This document shows, in pieces, positions 49,278 through 60,230 of a stretch of DNA of 64,000 bases; within the stretch, counting starts at the first letter, position 1, and every line of letters starts with the position of its first letter. The DNA is from Rhizophagus irregularis (taxonomy: Eukaryota; Glomeromycota; Glomeromycetes; Glomerales; Glomeraceae): assembly GCF_026210795.1 (NCBI RefSeq), contig NC_089448.1:1860001-1924000 (forward strand). The letters run 5' to 3'. A program made the translations under genes and the position numbers. The notes under the pieces are model-generated. The model was not told the DNA's origin, did no database searches, and saw only the letters and a list, made by a program, of their open reading frames with translations.

Positions 49278-50786
49278 TTAAAAATAATAGTGAAATTTTT
49301 CTTCCTTTTCTTCTTCATCGTACCATTTAGTTTCAAATTTAATGATACCTAAATTCTCATATTTTTCAATTATTTTCATATTTTCCATACTTAAATCAGT
49401 ATAGTAATCACCCTTAATCATTATTAAAGTAAGTAAATTTTTTGGTGTCCTAATTTTCCAGCTTATAAAAAAAGATTCTAAAACTTCTGAAGATACATAT
49501 GAATATGAACTACTATGAATTTTTAATTCACAGAAATTATTTGGGGAATACTTTGCAATAGTTTCTAGTACCTCTTTTTTGTTTAGATGCTTTACTCCAC
49601 ATAAAATTTTAACACTTTCTAAATATTGACAGCTAATAAATATAGTTTTCAATATATCTAGCTCTCCATTTTTAAATATTATATATAGACTCTTAATGTT
49701 TGGACAAAACTTAGCAATAGATAAACTTAAATCTCTATTACTTCTAGAAATATATAATTTTTTAAGGTTTTTTCCATTATTTTCTAAAAATTTAATTACA
49801 TACTCAACTTTTGGGCAATGAAAAGGGATTTTTAAAATTTGTAATTTAGAAAAATTGGCATATTGTAATTTTTTAAAATCTATGAATTCCCTATTAAAAT
49901 CTTCAAATTCTTCAAAATTTTCAAAAATTTCAAAAACATTAGGAAATGAAAATATAATTTCTTGTAAATTTGAGAATAGATCAATAAATGATAATGGTAA
50001 ATTATCTTCATCACTATAAAGATGTAATTTTGTTATTGAATCAGAATGTTTTGTTAAAAAAGGTATAATATCTGCCCAACTCCCATCAAAAGCTGATAAA
50101 GCTATATTTTTTAAATTATTCTGTAAAGAAATTAATTCTTTTAACTCATTTGAAACATCATTATTATCAATATTTATAGAAATTGATTGTAAATTATGGC
50201 ATACTTGAGACAACTGATAAAAAAAATCAGAAGAAAGATTTGACTCACAACATAATTCTAAAAGGTCTCTTGCTCCAGGAAAATTATCAAAAGAAAAATT
50301 AACGTGATAACAGTAATAATTGTAGTAATAATCCAATTTTTTTAAGGAAGAGATTTGGGATGTGAACATTTTGATAATTTCATTGGTGATTAAACTAATT
50401 CTATCACTCAATAATGTTTCAATAGTTAATTTATCTCTAATACTATAAACTATTTTATCAATCTCATAAATTGAAAGAACTTTGCAAAATGCTGAATAAT
50501 TAAACAGTGGTGGTTTTGGAGTAGGCGGTAAAATAAAAATGTTATTTTTATGTAGGAGCTCTTTTGATTCATTAGGAAGACAAGCAATTAATGTGCTAAG
50601 AATTGATGATGCTACTCTCAATGGACGTTTTTGTTTTTTAAAATTCCAAATATTCCTCCATAAAATTCTAACAGAAATTTTACACCATAGACGATTAACT
50701 AACAAACATGAATGTAAAGTAAGCTTATCTTCCTCTAAATATTCAAGGATTTCACTCAAACAATCGGCTGTAAGTTGACAAGTCAT
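49278..50786 (-). CDS. F-box/LRR-like protein, tandem array member 1 (502 aa)
   Basis: It starts MTCQLTADCLSEILEYLEED. Residues 5-50 form the F-box (CLSEILEYLEEDKLTLHSCLLVNRLWCKISVRILWRN). From about 150 to 460 there are irregular leucine-rich segments (for example ISLQNNLKNIALSAF, LKKLYISRSNRDLSLSIA), and the C terminus is acidic with a DEEEKEEK run. It is a single exon. The expected role is an SCF adaptor binding Skp1, with the leucine-rich part choosing an unknown substrate. It is closely related to the genes at 53161 and 55426. Its start is supported by the shared upstream block 15-34 bp before the ATG. Confidence 0.88.
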   Translation of the reverse strand: MTCQLTADCLSEILEYLEEDKLTLHSCLLVNRLWCKISVRILWRNIWNFKKQKRPLRVASSILSTLIACLPNESKELLHKNNIFILPPTPKPPLFNYSAFCKVLSIYEIDKIVYSIRDKLTIETLLSDRISLITNEIIKMFTSQISSLKKLDYYYNYYCYHVNFSFDNFPGARDLLELCCESNLSSDFFYQLSQVCHNLQSISINIDNNDVSNELKELISLQNNLKNIALSAFDGSWADIIPFLTKHSDSITKLHLYSDEDNLPLSFIDLFSNLQEIIFSFPNVFEIFENFEEFEDFNREFIDFKKLQYANFSKLQILKIPFHCPKVEYVIKFLENNGKNLKKLYISRSNRDLSLSIAKFCPNIKSLYIIFKNGELDILKTIFISCQYLESVKILCGVKHLNKKEVLETIAKYSPNNFCELKIHSSSYSYVSSEVLESFFISWKIRTPKNLLTLIMIKGDYYTDLSMENMKIIEKYENLGIIKFETKWYDEEEKEEKFHYYF

Positions 50787-50800
50787 TCTTTTTGTTAAGA

Positions 50801-50820
50801 AATTAATTTACAGTAGTGTT
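50801..50820 (-). promoter_or_regulatory. Conserved upstream block of F-box gene 1
   Basis: AACACTACTGTAAATTAATT (minus strand) lies immediately before the start codon. It is repeated at the same place in front of the other two array members, so it is either a retained leader element or recent duplication. Confidence 0.5.
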
Positions 50821-53160
50821 CAAAATGCAAAAAAAAAGAAAATAAGTTATCTTTTTTGTGTAATAAAAACACGGAGTTTTCGGATATAAATTAACGACCT
50901 GCATTGATGCATTGTGTAACAACAAATCTTTGTCTATCTATAAATCATGTGATAATTGATCATCGACATGACTATTGCAATAAATATAACTGATAACTCC
51001 GATATGTTTATTACACAACAGGATTATCAAATAATTACGTGCACCAATCAATTGACGAAATTTTATTTTATTTTGATTCTTTGATTCAAAAAACTGGCCG
51101 CACATTTATTTAAAATTGATAGAATACAAACTATAATTCTTGGCGGAAATGAAAGATCAGCTTAATAAAAAGAGGCAATATGTACCAAACTATTTTTATA
51201 TTTTTCCCGAGAACCAATAATATATGCAGTATAAATATTATTATTTTATCAAATTGCCGTATGAAATTTAAGAAAACTGACAATTTTCAAATAGTTTGCC
51301 AATTTTCTAGTCTGTTCTAAGTAACCATAACTGAAACTCCTATGCTATATTAATAAAACCAAAATGTAAGTTATTTTGTTGTTTATTTTCTGAATAGATT
51401 AATTATTTGATATTATATGGCTTATTTTATAATATTGTAATGAGTATTTTTAAATTAATAAAATATTTTTGTCTTTTTTAAAATTTTTTAGATCAAACAT
51501 AAGATTATTTAATATGTTTAAAAATATAAAATTCATATTTTCAAAATTATATTAGTCATAATATTAGTTTACTAATATACAGTATTATGACTATCACTTG
51601 CATGTGACAATAATCCTTAGATCGATCGCAAATTTGTACCCTTAGATAATTGGTTACTGATTCAGTCATACGGTCAATCCGATCCGATCTAGAAATGAAC
51701 TGGGCTAATGATTGACCGACAAAAAATCTCTGACACGTGATCTATGATGGTCTGACGTCCGAGTTTGATTGGCTTTATCTTGTGTAACATTTAACTTAGT
51801 CTTTTCGCGGTTTTGTTTTCAAAAGTAAAAAGAAGTTCAAAATAAACTTAATAAATTAATATTTTTATAGTAAAGATAGTATGCTTTTATTTAAATTCTT
51901 ATTTACGCTTTGTTGAAGAAAATTTTTTTTTCATATATAGTTTAATATTATTAAATATGTATGTGTAAAACTATGTATGAAATATGATGTTGTACTCCTA
52001 GTCTGTTATATGAAATTATGTAAAATAATAATAATTAATTAAAATAAGATATAAAATTATGTATAAAAAATAATTAATTTAAAAAAGATAAAATTTTGTA
52101 AAAAAAAAATCAATTAAAATTAATTAATTAAAATTATGTAAAAAAAAAAAAATTAATTAAACCCACCAGGATTGGTGGCTGGAATTATATAATCGGCATA
52201 TAAATTTCGCTTTTTTGAATTTGTTTAACGTCATGTAATAAACTGGCTAATGGAAGTAAGGTTGCATAATTTAGAATTTGTAATCTAAACGTTACAAAAT
52301 TTTTTTAATTATATAGAAGGTATAGATTTTTTAAAAAAGATGACATGTTTATAATGATAAATTATTTACTGATAAATTATTTACAAAACAAAAGAAAATA
52401 TTTATACAGCCACATTTCACAGGTCATGTGTCTAAGCTTTTTTGTCGGGGCCGCTGGTGAAGATTAGCCCACGATGTCTATAAAAAAAGAATGTTCAGAA
52501 AATGTCCAGTTGTCCGGAAAATTGCAATATTCCGGACGTCAAGACATTATGAATTTCCGAAAATGCCAAAAAAATGTCTAGGAGGCCAGCCTGGTTTCCA
52601 GAGAGTGGTCGGAATATTGCAATTTTCTAGACATATTTCATTTTCTGGACATTTTTGATGGCAAAAATTGATTATATTGTGCATTTTGCCCTTAATCATA
52701 AGCAAAAAAAGATTTTTAAATAATTACCCTTTAAATCTTGGATGAAATAACAACTAGAGTGTATTAAATAAAATTCATAAGTCATGTTAAAATTAAATAT
52801 AGATTGGATATGATTTTGATTCAGAATAAAGAACTTTTTATTTACTGAGGCTTATTTAATAAAAAAAGAATTATAATAAATAGTAAGTAATATATATATA
52901 TTATATTAAATTTAACCCTAAAATAAAGAAGTTTTAAAATCATAAATAATATGAGATACATATATGAATGAGCTGCGTAATCTCTAACATTGGGAAGTAT
53001 CGCGCAAAATACTCAAGCCCAATTAGTCAATATATAGAGAGAACGTGATGATAGTATAAGAGAACGTGATAAGAGTAGAAAAAATGCTCACAGGTTACTG
53101 ACATAAAGAAATAGGAAATATTAGTAATCATTTCTTTACAATGAAAATCAAATAAAAAAA
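50821..53160. other. AT-rich spacer between F-box genes 1 and 2
   Basis: It contains extreme A/T stretches (about 51890-52170) and the inverted-repeat structure at 52482-52670. A TGCATTGATGCATTGTGTAA-like stretch near 50900 resembles ones at about 54786 and 57052 upstream of the other members. I see no gene. Confidence 0.45.
52482..52670. repeat. Inverted-repeat element with GGAAAATTGCAATATTCCG arms
   Basis: The left arm (about 52489-52540) and the right arm (about 52609-52660) are imperfect inverted copies containing AAAATTGCAATATTCCG and GTCCAGAAAATG. It is probably a decayed MITE. I found no target duplication. Confidence 0.45.
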
Positions 53161-54675
53161 TTACTCTAATTCTTCTTCCTCTTCTTCTTCATAATATTGT
53201 TTAGTTACAAATTTAATAATTCCTAAATTTATATATTTTTCAACTATTTTCATATTTTCCAGATCTAAACAACTAAAATAATCACCCTTAATCATTATTA
53301 ATTTAAGTAAATTTTTTGGTGTTCTATTTTTCCAGCTTATAAAAAAAGTTTCCAAATCTTTCGAAGATATATATGAAAGTGAACTACTATATATTTTTAA
53401 TTCACAGAAATTATTTGATGAATAGTTTGCAACAGTTTCTAGTACCTCTTTCTTATCTAGATGCTTTACTCCACATAAAATTTTAATACTTTCTAAATAT
53501 TGACAGTTAATAAATATAGTTTTTAATATATCCAGCTCATTATTTTTAAATATTACATACAAGCTCGTAATGTTTGGGCATAAGTTAGCAATTGATAAAC
53601 TTAAAGCTCTGTCAGTTCTAGAGATATATAATTTTTTAAGATTTTTCCCATTATTTTCTAAAAATTTAATTATATACTCAACTTTTGGGCATTGAAAAGG
53701 GATTTTTAAAGTTTGTAATTTAGGAAAGTTAGCATATTGTAATTTTTTAAAATCTATAAAATCCCTTGTAAAATCTTCAAATTCTTCAAAATTTTCAAAA
53801 ACTGAAAGAAAATTATTAGGAAATGAAAATATAATTTCTTGCAAATTTGAGAATAAATCAATAAATGATAATGGTAAATTATCATCATCACTATAAAGAT
53901 GTAATTTTGTTATTGAATCAGAATGTTTTGTTAAAACAGGTATAATATCCGCCCAATTATTATAAAATGCTGATAATTTTACATTTTTTAAATTATTCTG
54001 TAAAGAAATTAATTCTTTTAACCCATTTGAAACATCATCATTGTTAATGTTTACAGAAATTGATTGTAAATTATGGCATACTTGAGACAGCTGATAAAAA
54101 AAATTAGAGGGAAGAGTTGATAAACAATCTAATTCTAAAAGGTCTCTTGCCCCAGGAGAATTATTAAAAGAAAAATTAATATAACCACAGTCAAAACGAT
54201 AACAATCCAATTTTTTTAAAGAATAAATTTGGGATGTGAGCATTTTGATAATTTCATTTGTGACTAAACCACTTTTATCAGATAATGAATAATAAAAATT
54301 CGTTTTATCACTAAGAATACTACGAACCATTTCATTAATCTTATGAGTTGAAATAACTTTGCAAAATGCTGCATAATTAAACAATGGTGGTCTTGAAGTA
54401 GGTGGTAAAATAAAAATATTATTTTCATATAGGAGCTTTTTTGATTCATTAGGAAGAAAAGTAATTAATGTACTAATAATTGATGATGCTATCCTTAATG
54501 TATGGTTTCGGCAAGGGCTTTTAAAATTCCAAATATTTCTCCACAAAATTCTAACAGAAATTTTACACCAAAGACGATTGACTAACAAACATGAATGTAA
54601 GGTGAGCTTATCTTCCTCTAAATATTCAAAAATTTCACTCAAACTGTCCGAGTCAGCTATAAGTTGACAAGCCAT
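53161..54675 (-). CDS. F-box/LRR-like protein, tandem array member 2 (504 aa)
   Basis: It starts MACQLIADSDSLSEIFEYLE, two residues longer than its neighbours at the N terminus. The F-box and leucine-rich layout are as in member 1, and the leucine-rich surface (about 200-430) is almost the same, for example FENFEEFEDFTRDFIDFKK and KTIFINCQYLESIKILCGVK. The C terminus is shortened to an acidic YYEEEEEEELE run without the HYYF-type end. It is a single exon. Product role as for member 1: inferred SCF adaptor. Confidence 0.88.
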   Translation of the reverse strand: MACQLIADSDSLSEIFEYLEEDKLTLHSCLLVNRLWCKISVRILWRNIWNFKSPCRNHTLRIASSIISTLITFLPNESKKLLYENNIFILPPTSRPPLFNYAAFCKVISTHKINEMVRSILSDKTNFYYSLSDKSGLVTNEIIKMLTSQIYSLKKLDCYRFDCGYINFSFNNSPGARDLLELDCLSTLPSNFFYQLSQVCHNLQSISVNINNDDVSNGLKELISLQNNLKNVKLSAFYNNWADIIPVLTKHSDSITKLHLYSDDDNLPLSFIDLFSNLQEIIFSFPNNFLSVFENFEEFEDFTRDFIDFKKLQYANFPKLQTLKIPFQCPKVEYIIKFLENNGKNLKKLYISRTDRALSLSIANLCPNITSLYVIFKNNELDILKTIFINCQYLESIKILCGVKHLDKKEVLETVANYSSNNFCELKIYSSSLSYISSKDLETFFISWKNRTPKNLLKLIMIKGDYFSCLDLENMKIVEKYINLGIIKFVTKQYYEEEEEEELE

Positions 54676-54690
54676 TCTTTTTTATTAAAA

Positions 54691-54710
54691 AATTAATTTA
54701 CAGTAGTGTT
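54691..54710 (-). promoter_or_regulatory. Conserved upstream block of F-box gene 2
   Basis: Identical to the block in front of member 1 (AACACTACTGTAAATTAATT on the minus strand), again directly upstream of the ATG. Confidence 0.5.
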
Positions 54711-55425
54711 TAAAAATTTCAAAAACGTAAAAAAAAAAAAATTATTTTGTGTAATAAATATACGGAATATTTCGGACGTACAATATGCATTGATTGACAT
54801 TGTGTAAGCGGTAGATTGTGATTTGTGATAAACCAAGCATCACATGAATTTTGCAGTAAATATAACTCTGAAATGTTTTATTGCACAATAAGTCAATAAG
54901 CGATCGTCGCCAGTTTCATGCTTACCAATTAGTTGCAAATTTTTTTTTATCTTAATCAAAAATAATGGAGAGTTTGCGCATTTATTTAAAATTGATAGGC
55001 TTAAATCATGAAATTTGTTGAACAAAAATAATTTTTCAAAATGACCTCTTAAACTTATATTAAACAATAACTAGAGCGTTATCAATATGATGAAGATTTA
55101 TAATAATTTGCCTCACCTTAACATTTTAATAATGAATAATAATTACAAACTTAAATTTTTTATTTATTCGAAAATGTACTAAATAAAAATTCATAAATCA
55201 ACATTGTGTGAAATTAAATATAGATTTATATGTATTATAGATCTTATAAAAACGAACTTTTTTTTTATTATTTACGTCTTCCTTGATAGTTTAAAGAAAA
55301 AAGAACAATTCTTAATAATAATAAAATAATAAATATTATTAAGTTTAGCTTTTAATAGAGTTTTCTAGTTCTTTAAGAAAATAAATAAGTTTTTAAGATT
55401 ATAAATATACATGAATAGAATTTAC
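54711..55425. other. Spacer between F-box genes 2 and 3
   Basis: AT-rich, with upstream sequence of member 2 partly resembling that of members 1 and 3. I see no gene. Confidence 0.4.
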
Positions 55426-56946
55426 TCAAAAATGTGAATAATGTAATTTTTCTTCCTCTTCTTCTTCATAATATGATTTAGTTTCGAATTTAATAATGCC
55501 TAAATTTTCATATTTTTTTACTATTTTCATATTTTCCAGATTTAAACAACTAAAATAATCACCCGTAATCATTATTAATTTAAGTAATTTTTTTGATATT
55601 CTATTTTTCCAGTTTATAAAAAAAGATTCTAAATCTTTTGAAGATACACAAGAATATGAACTACTATATATTTTTAATTCACAAAACTTATTTGGTGAAT
55701 AGTTTGCAACAGTTTCTAGTACCTTTTTTTTATTTAGATGCTTTACTCCACATAAAATTTTAATACTTTCTAAATGTTGACAGTTAATAAATATAGTTTT
55801 TAATATATCCAGCTCATTATTTTTAAATATTACATATAAGCTCGTAATGTTTGGACATAAGTTAGCAATAGATAAACTTAAATCTCTATTACTTCTAGAG
55901 ATATATAATTTTTTAAGGTTTTTCCCATTATTTTCTAAAAATTTAATTACATACTTAACCTTTGGACAATGAAAAGGAATTTTTAAAGTTTGTAATTTAG
56001 GAAAATTAGCATATTGTAAATTTTTAAAATCTATAAACTCCCTTGTAAAATCTTCAAATTCAAAATTTTCAAAAAGTTCAAGAACATTAGGAAACGAAAG
56101 TATAATTTCTTGCAAATTTGAGAATATACCAATAAATGATAATGGTAAATTATCTTCATCACTATTATAAAGACGTAATTTTGTTATTGAGTTAGAGTGT
56201 TTTATCAAAGTAGGTATAATATCCGCCAAATTATTATCAAAAGTTGATAAAGCTATATTTTTTAAATTATTCTGTAAAGAAATTAATTCTTTTAACCCAT
56301 TTGAAACATAATTATTATTAATGATTATAGCGATTGATTGTAAATTATGGCATACTTGAGACAACTGATAGAAAAAATTAGAAGGAAGAGTTGATAAACA
56401 ACCTAATTCCAAAAGGTCTCTTATTCCAGGAGAATTATTGAAAGAAAAATTAATGTAATCACAGTCAAAGCGATAGCAATCCAATTTTTTTAAAGAATAA
56501 ATTTGAGATGTGAGCAATTTGATAATTTCAGTTGTGACTAAACCACTTTTATCAGCAGAAAATGAATTATAAAAACTCGTTTTATCACTAAGAATACTAA
56601 AAATCATTTCATTAATCTTATGAGTTGAAATAATTTTGCAAAATGCTGCATAATTAAACAATGGTGGTCTTGAAGTAGGTGGTAAAATACAAATATTATT
56701 TTCAAATAGGAGTTCCTTCGATTCATTAGGAAGACAAGCAAATAATGTACTAATAATTGATGATGCTACCCTCAATGAACGTCTTCGGCAAGGGTGTTTA
56801 AAATTCCAAATATTTCTCCATAAAACTCTAACAGAAATGGTACACCAAAGACGATTAACTAACAAACATGAATGTAAAGTGAACTTATCTTCCTCTAAAT
56901 ATTCAAAAATTTCACTCAAACAGTCAGCTGTAAGTTGACAAGTCAT
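55426..56946 (-). CDS. F-box/LRR-like protein, tandem array member 3 (506 aa)
   Basis: It starts MTCQLTADCLSEIFEYLEED. It has an F-box at residues 5-50 and leucine-rich segments to about 465; its C terminus EEEEEEKLHYSHF resembles member 1. In the central part (ARDLLELDCLST/IRDLLELGCLST and the INEM block) it is closer to member 2. This mixture suggests duplication with later sequence exchange within the array. It is a single exon with the role inferred as for the other members. Confidence 0.88.
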   Translation of the reverse strand: MTCQLTADCLSEIFEYLEEDKFTLHSCLLVNRLWCTISVRVLWRNIWNFKHPCRRRSLRVASSIISTLFACLPNESKELLFENNICILPPTSRPPLFNYAAFCKIISTHKINEMIFSILSDKTSFYNSFSADKSGLVTTEIIKLLTSQIYSLKKLDCYRFDCDYINFSFNNSPGIRDLLELGCLSTLPSNFFYQLSQVCHNLQSIAIIINNNYVSNGLKELISLQNNLKNIALSTFDNNLADIIPTLIKHSNSITKLRLYNSDEDNLPLSFIGIFSNLQEIILSFPNVLELFENFEFEDFTREFIDFKNLQYANFPKLQTLKIPFHCPKVKYVIKFLENNGKNLKKLYISRSNRDLSLSIANLCPNITSLYVIFKNNELDILKTIFINCQHLESIKILCGVKHLNKKKVLETVANYSPNKFCELKIYSSSYSCVSSKDLESFFINWKNRISKKLLKLIMITGDYFSCLNLENMKIVKKYENLGIIKFETKSYYEEEEEEKLHYSHF

Positions 56947-56960
56947 TCTTTTTGCTAAAA

Positions 56961-56980
56961 AATTAATTTACGGTAGTGTT
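56961..56980 (-). promoter_or_regulatory. Conserved upstream block of F-box gene 3
   Basis: One base differs from the blocks of members 1 and 2 (AACACTACCGTAAATTAATT, minus strand); the distance to the ATG is the same. Confidence 0.5.
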
Positions 56981-58104
56981 TAAAAAATTTTTAAAATGTA
57001 AAAAAAGAAATTATTTTGTGTAATAAATATGAGAAGTTTTTCGGATGTACACTATACATTTGGTGCATTATGTAATTTAATGAGTCAATCAGTCAATCCG
57101 GATGAAACGGATGTTCATCAACGGGTAATCGGATTAATTCGGTCAATCTTAACCTCCGGAGTGGCCAGAATTAAATGATCATCTCGAGAATTTCCTTTTT
57201 TGGTCCCATTTTTCCATTTACGTATAAACTAAATATCCTTTTTTGGAAAGTATTGTAACGTATCATTTAGACGAACATCGGTAGATCATGTGATTAATTA
57301 AGCATCACATGGCTCGCAATTAATATAACTCCGAAAAAAATCCATATCTGATAGCCAATTTTGTGCTTACTAATCAGCACTTAGAATTGATAGGTTTAAA
57401 AAAAAAAATTTTCCAAAATAACGCGCGATGTACAGTATTAAGTATTATATGATTAATTATTAATTATAAATTGGTACACAATAGGCCAATAGAGCAGGTC
57501 TCTGGAATAAAAAATGTGTACAGAGTAAAATTTAAAATATACTTTGATATATTTTATGGAAATACAATAATAGGTTTAAATTCAGCAATTACCCTTTTAA
57601 TACTTAAGTGAACAATAAAAATTTTTGTTTCATAATTCACTGTGTTTACGTATTTTTGAAAACTGACATATATAAATTTTAAAGGTTTTAAACACAAAAT
57701 TTCTTTTTGGAATAATAAAAAAATGGCTTTTCAGTTTCCAGCTGATGTTTAAACCAAATTTTAAGAGGAAAATAAAATTACATTCATAATTGTTAATCAA
57801 TTGGCTTTGGTGTAAAATTTCCGTTAGAATCTCATGAAAATATTTGAATTTAAATTTTTCGATCTACACTAATAATCCTTCTTTACTCTTATTGATAAAT
57901 CATTTAAAACAATTAAATAAAGTAGTGTAGCCATAAATAATAAATTTGTTATTGTCTAATTTAAAACTTCTAGAATTGAATATTTATTAAATTTATTTTC
58001 TTACATTCTATTATGTTACATGAAAATCGCTAAATCTTCGAACCATGTGATTGTTGGTCTACAATCACGTTAAACTTAGAACGTGATGCCATACACATTG
58101 CATA
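56981..58104. other. AT-rich intergenic DNA
   Basis: About 57080-57170 has CAATCCGGATGAAACGGATG-like sequence resembling 51660-51720, perhaps a decayed small element. I see no gene. Confidence 0.4.
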
Positions 58105-58307
58105 TCTTCCCCAGCGTCGCCCCAAGATTTTTTCACCCCACGTGACCTGCATAAAATGTCACCCCGTATCAGACCCCACCGTTTTCATTTTTTCATAAGT
58201 ATTCTGGGGACAATTTTTAGTGGCGAAAAAAATATTTTTCACGCCCCTTAAACATCACTGGTCACGTGCGGGTGGAATTTTTACTTAGAAATCTTGGGTA
58301 AATCACA
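58105..58307. repeat. Imperfect inverted-repeat element around two CACGTG sites
   Basis: CCCAAGATTTTTTCACC...CCACGTGACC (58120-58147) pairs with GGTCACGTGCGGGTGG...AATCTTGGG (58260-58298). TGCATAT occurs close to both outer edges (58098 and about 58310) and may be a target duplication. Confidence 0.5.
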
Positions 58308-58883
58308 ATGCATATGTATTACATAAAGATGCAACATGTTTTATAATAATAACAAATTTACATATGATTTAATTTGATTTATTTATTAATTTTCACTATC
58401 AATTTCTTCATTATTTATTTCCTCATCCATTTTTAGTAAGAATTTATTACAAATAACTTTATTAATTTAAAGAAAGTTGAGTGAAAAGAAAGGTTCCGAA
58501 GTAAACTGTAATTTTATCGTGTATCATTAATTTATAGTATATTGCAAAGTTAAAATAAAGTTAATAAAAAAAATAGTATTTATTTTTATTTTTATGCACA
58601 AAGTACACAAAATTATAAAGACAGTTTAAAAAAAAGTCGAAAATAATTCTAACACTAACAACCAAATCGTGTCCGTTAGGAGATGATGATACCTTGGCCT
58701 TGGAAATAAAAACAGGAAATGGAAGGGCTCCAAGAGCACTTCCGGGACCCGAAAGCCGAGGAAAGAAAAAGAACTACAAAAGTGAATATAATAAAAAAAT
58801 TGATGCGCAGTTATGCACGTGCATGGTGCGATTTGTGCGTGTATCATCATCCAGTGCCCATCTCAGTTAAATTTAGTTAAATA
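58308..58883. other. AT-rich intergenic DNA
   Basis: A short GC-richer patch lies at about 58650-58860, including CACGTG at 58816. The open frames are short and I recognise no gene. Confidence 0.4.
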
Positions 58884-59362
58884 TTACTGCGCCATTCGTT
58901 AAGCCACTTGAACTAGTATTATATAAATATCCTTTTAATCTAATCAAAGCTTTTCTTAAAAGATACTTCCACCATCCTGCTGAATATAAAAGTGCTGATA
59001 AACTTTTCAAAAATGTTCAAACATTTGCAAATCTTAAGTCTACGTATAAGTAAAGAACTTGTAAGGGTCGACATGGTGAATTACATTGCAATCGATGTGG
59101 TACTTACAATAACTCTTGGGTCTTACTGAGGAAATACGCCAAAGATATAAAAACATGAGATTAATTAACTAGCCCTTTTGAATTGTATGCTGCTAGACAT
59201 AATGATTTATGGCACTTAGAAATTCGTAATGCAAATCATACCTTCAGAAAACATATCAGGGCATCCAATTGCTCGTAAACTTACAGAAACTTTTGCAGCA
59301 ATGACAGTTGCTGGATCACGTCCTCGAAATTTTATCAACCGGTTTAACGAATGGCGCAGTAA
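58884..59362. mobile_element. Element with perfect 19-bp TIRs carrying a MULE zinc-finger fragment
   Basis: TTACTGCGCCATTCGTTAA at 58884-58902 is perfectly inverted at 59344-59362. It is 479 bp long. It encloses a decayed piece of a MULE-type protein (see 59050-59343). The target duplication is not clear because both flanks are AAATTTA-like. Confidence 0.68.
59050..59343 (+). pseudogene. MULE/FAR1-type zinc-finger N-terminal fragment, decayed
   Basis: Forward-strand pieces read CKGRHGELHCNRCGTYNNSW, then SPFELYAARHNDLWHLEIRN (59171-59230) and, after a frameshift near 59241, SENISGHPIARKLTETFAAM. The C...C...H.H pattern is typical of the finger at the N terminus of FAR1/MULE transposases. Stops (TAA, TGA, TAA) and the frameshift show that it is non-functional. 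No DDE core follows. Confidence 0.65.
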
Positions 59363-59453
59363 AATTTAATAATTTATTACAAGAAAAGGTACGAATAACG
59401 GGATCCGTCCAAAATCCGAAATTCAAAATCCCGAAGGTACGTTATCCCGACTA

Positions 59454-59809
59454 GGGATGGCAACGGTCACGGTCATTAACCGGTTATGACCGGTCATGAC
59501 CGTGACCGATATCGGTCGGTCAAAGACCTCTGACCGACCGTTTGACCGACCGTTTAACCGATCCTGAAAACGTTTGCGAAACGTAATTTAATAAAAAAAT
59601 GTTTCGCAAACGTTTTTTTAATTATTTTAATAGAAAATGTTGCGAAAACGTTTTTTATTAAGTATTTCAATTAAATTACATTTCGCAAACGTTTTCAGGA
59701 TCGGTCAAACGGTCGGTCAAACGGTCGGTCAACGGTCGGTCGGTCGGTCAAAGGTTCTTGACCGGTTATGACCGACCGATGACCGACCATGACCGACCGT
59801 TGCCATCCC
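59454..59809. mobile_element. Nested 356-bp palindromic MITE, TA target duplication, GACCG-rich
   Basis: GGGATGGCAACGGTC at 59454 is inverted as GACCGTTGCCATCCC ending at 59809. TA flanks it at 59452-59453 and 59810-59811, and the host sequence (ATCCCGAC) resumes after the right TA. Both arms are built of tandem GGTCGGTCA/TGACCGACC units. Confidence 0.75.
59561..59701. repeat. Third-level hairpin with AACGTTTGCGAAACGT arms
   Basis: ATCCTGAAAACGTTTGCGAA... at 59561-59590 is mirrored almost perfectly at 59672-59701. It sits at the centre of the nested GACCG element, with further AACGTTT/GCGAAAACG copies in the loop. Confidence 0.7.
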
Positions 59810-60230
59810 TAATCCCGACCCAAAATGTCAAAATCCCGAATTGTTTACAGCAAAATTCGAAATATAGTGGACACTTGAAAATTTTTATTGTCGGAATTGT
59901 GGGTTACCCGGCTAGTCGGGTTATTAGAAAAGAAAATAAATTTTACTATAATATAACACATTCTAACCCGAGTACCCGACAATCCCAACAATAACATTTT
60001 CAAGTGTCCACTATATTTCGAATTTTGCTGTAAATCCCGGATTTTATAATCCCGGCACTCCCATAATACTGATTTTCTTTCTTTTATTAATAAATTTAAA
60101 TTTCAAGATTTTTCATTTCGGTATTTTTCATTTCGGGATTGTGAAGTGTCGGGATTTTGACGTTTAGGGATTTTGAGTGTCTGGATAATGTACCTTCGGA
60201 TTTCGAGTTTCGGGATTTCGTACCAAACCC

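Larger units (their letters stand above)
59400..60230. mobile_element. Larger relative of the hAT-like element at 33654, split by a nested insertion
   Basis: The ends GGGATCCGTCCAAAATCCG and CGGGATTTCGTACCAAACCC, together with the interior ATCCCGAA-type motifs, match the element at 33654-34000. No matching 8-bp duplication is visible here. A second inverted repeat inside (GTGGACACTTGAAAATTTTT near 59868 and its complement near 59996) brackets a C/G-richer spacer. The element is interrupted by 59454-59809. Confidence 0.62.
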
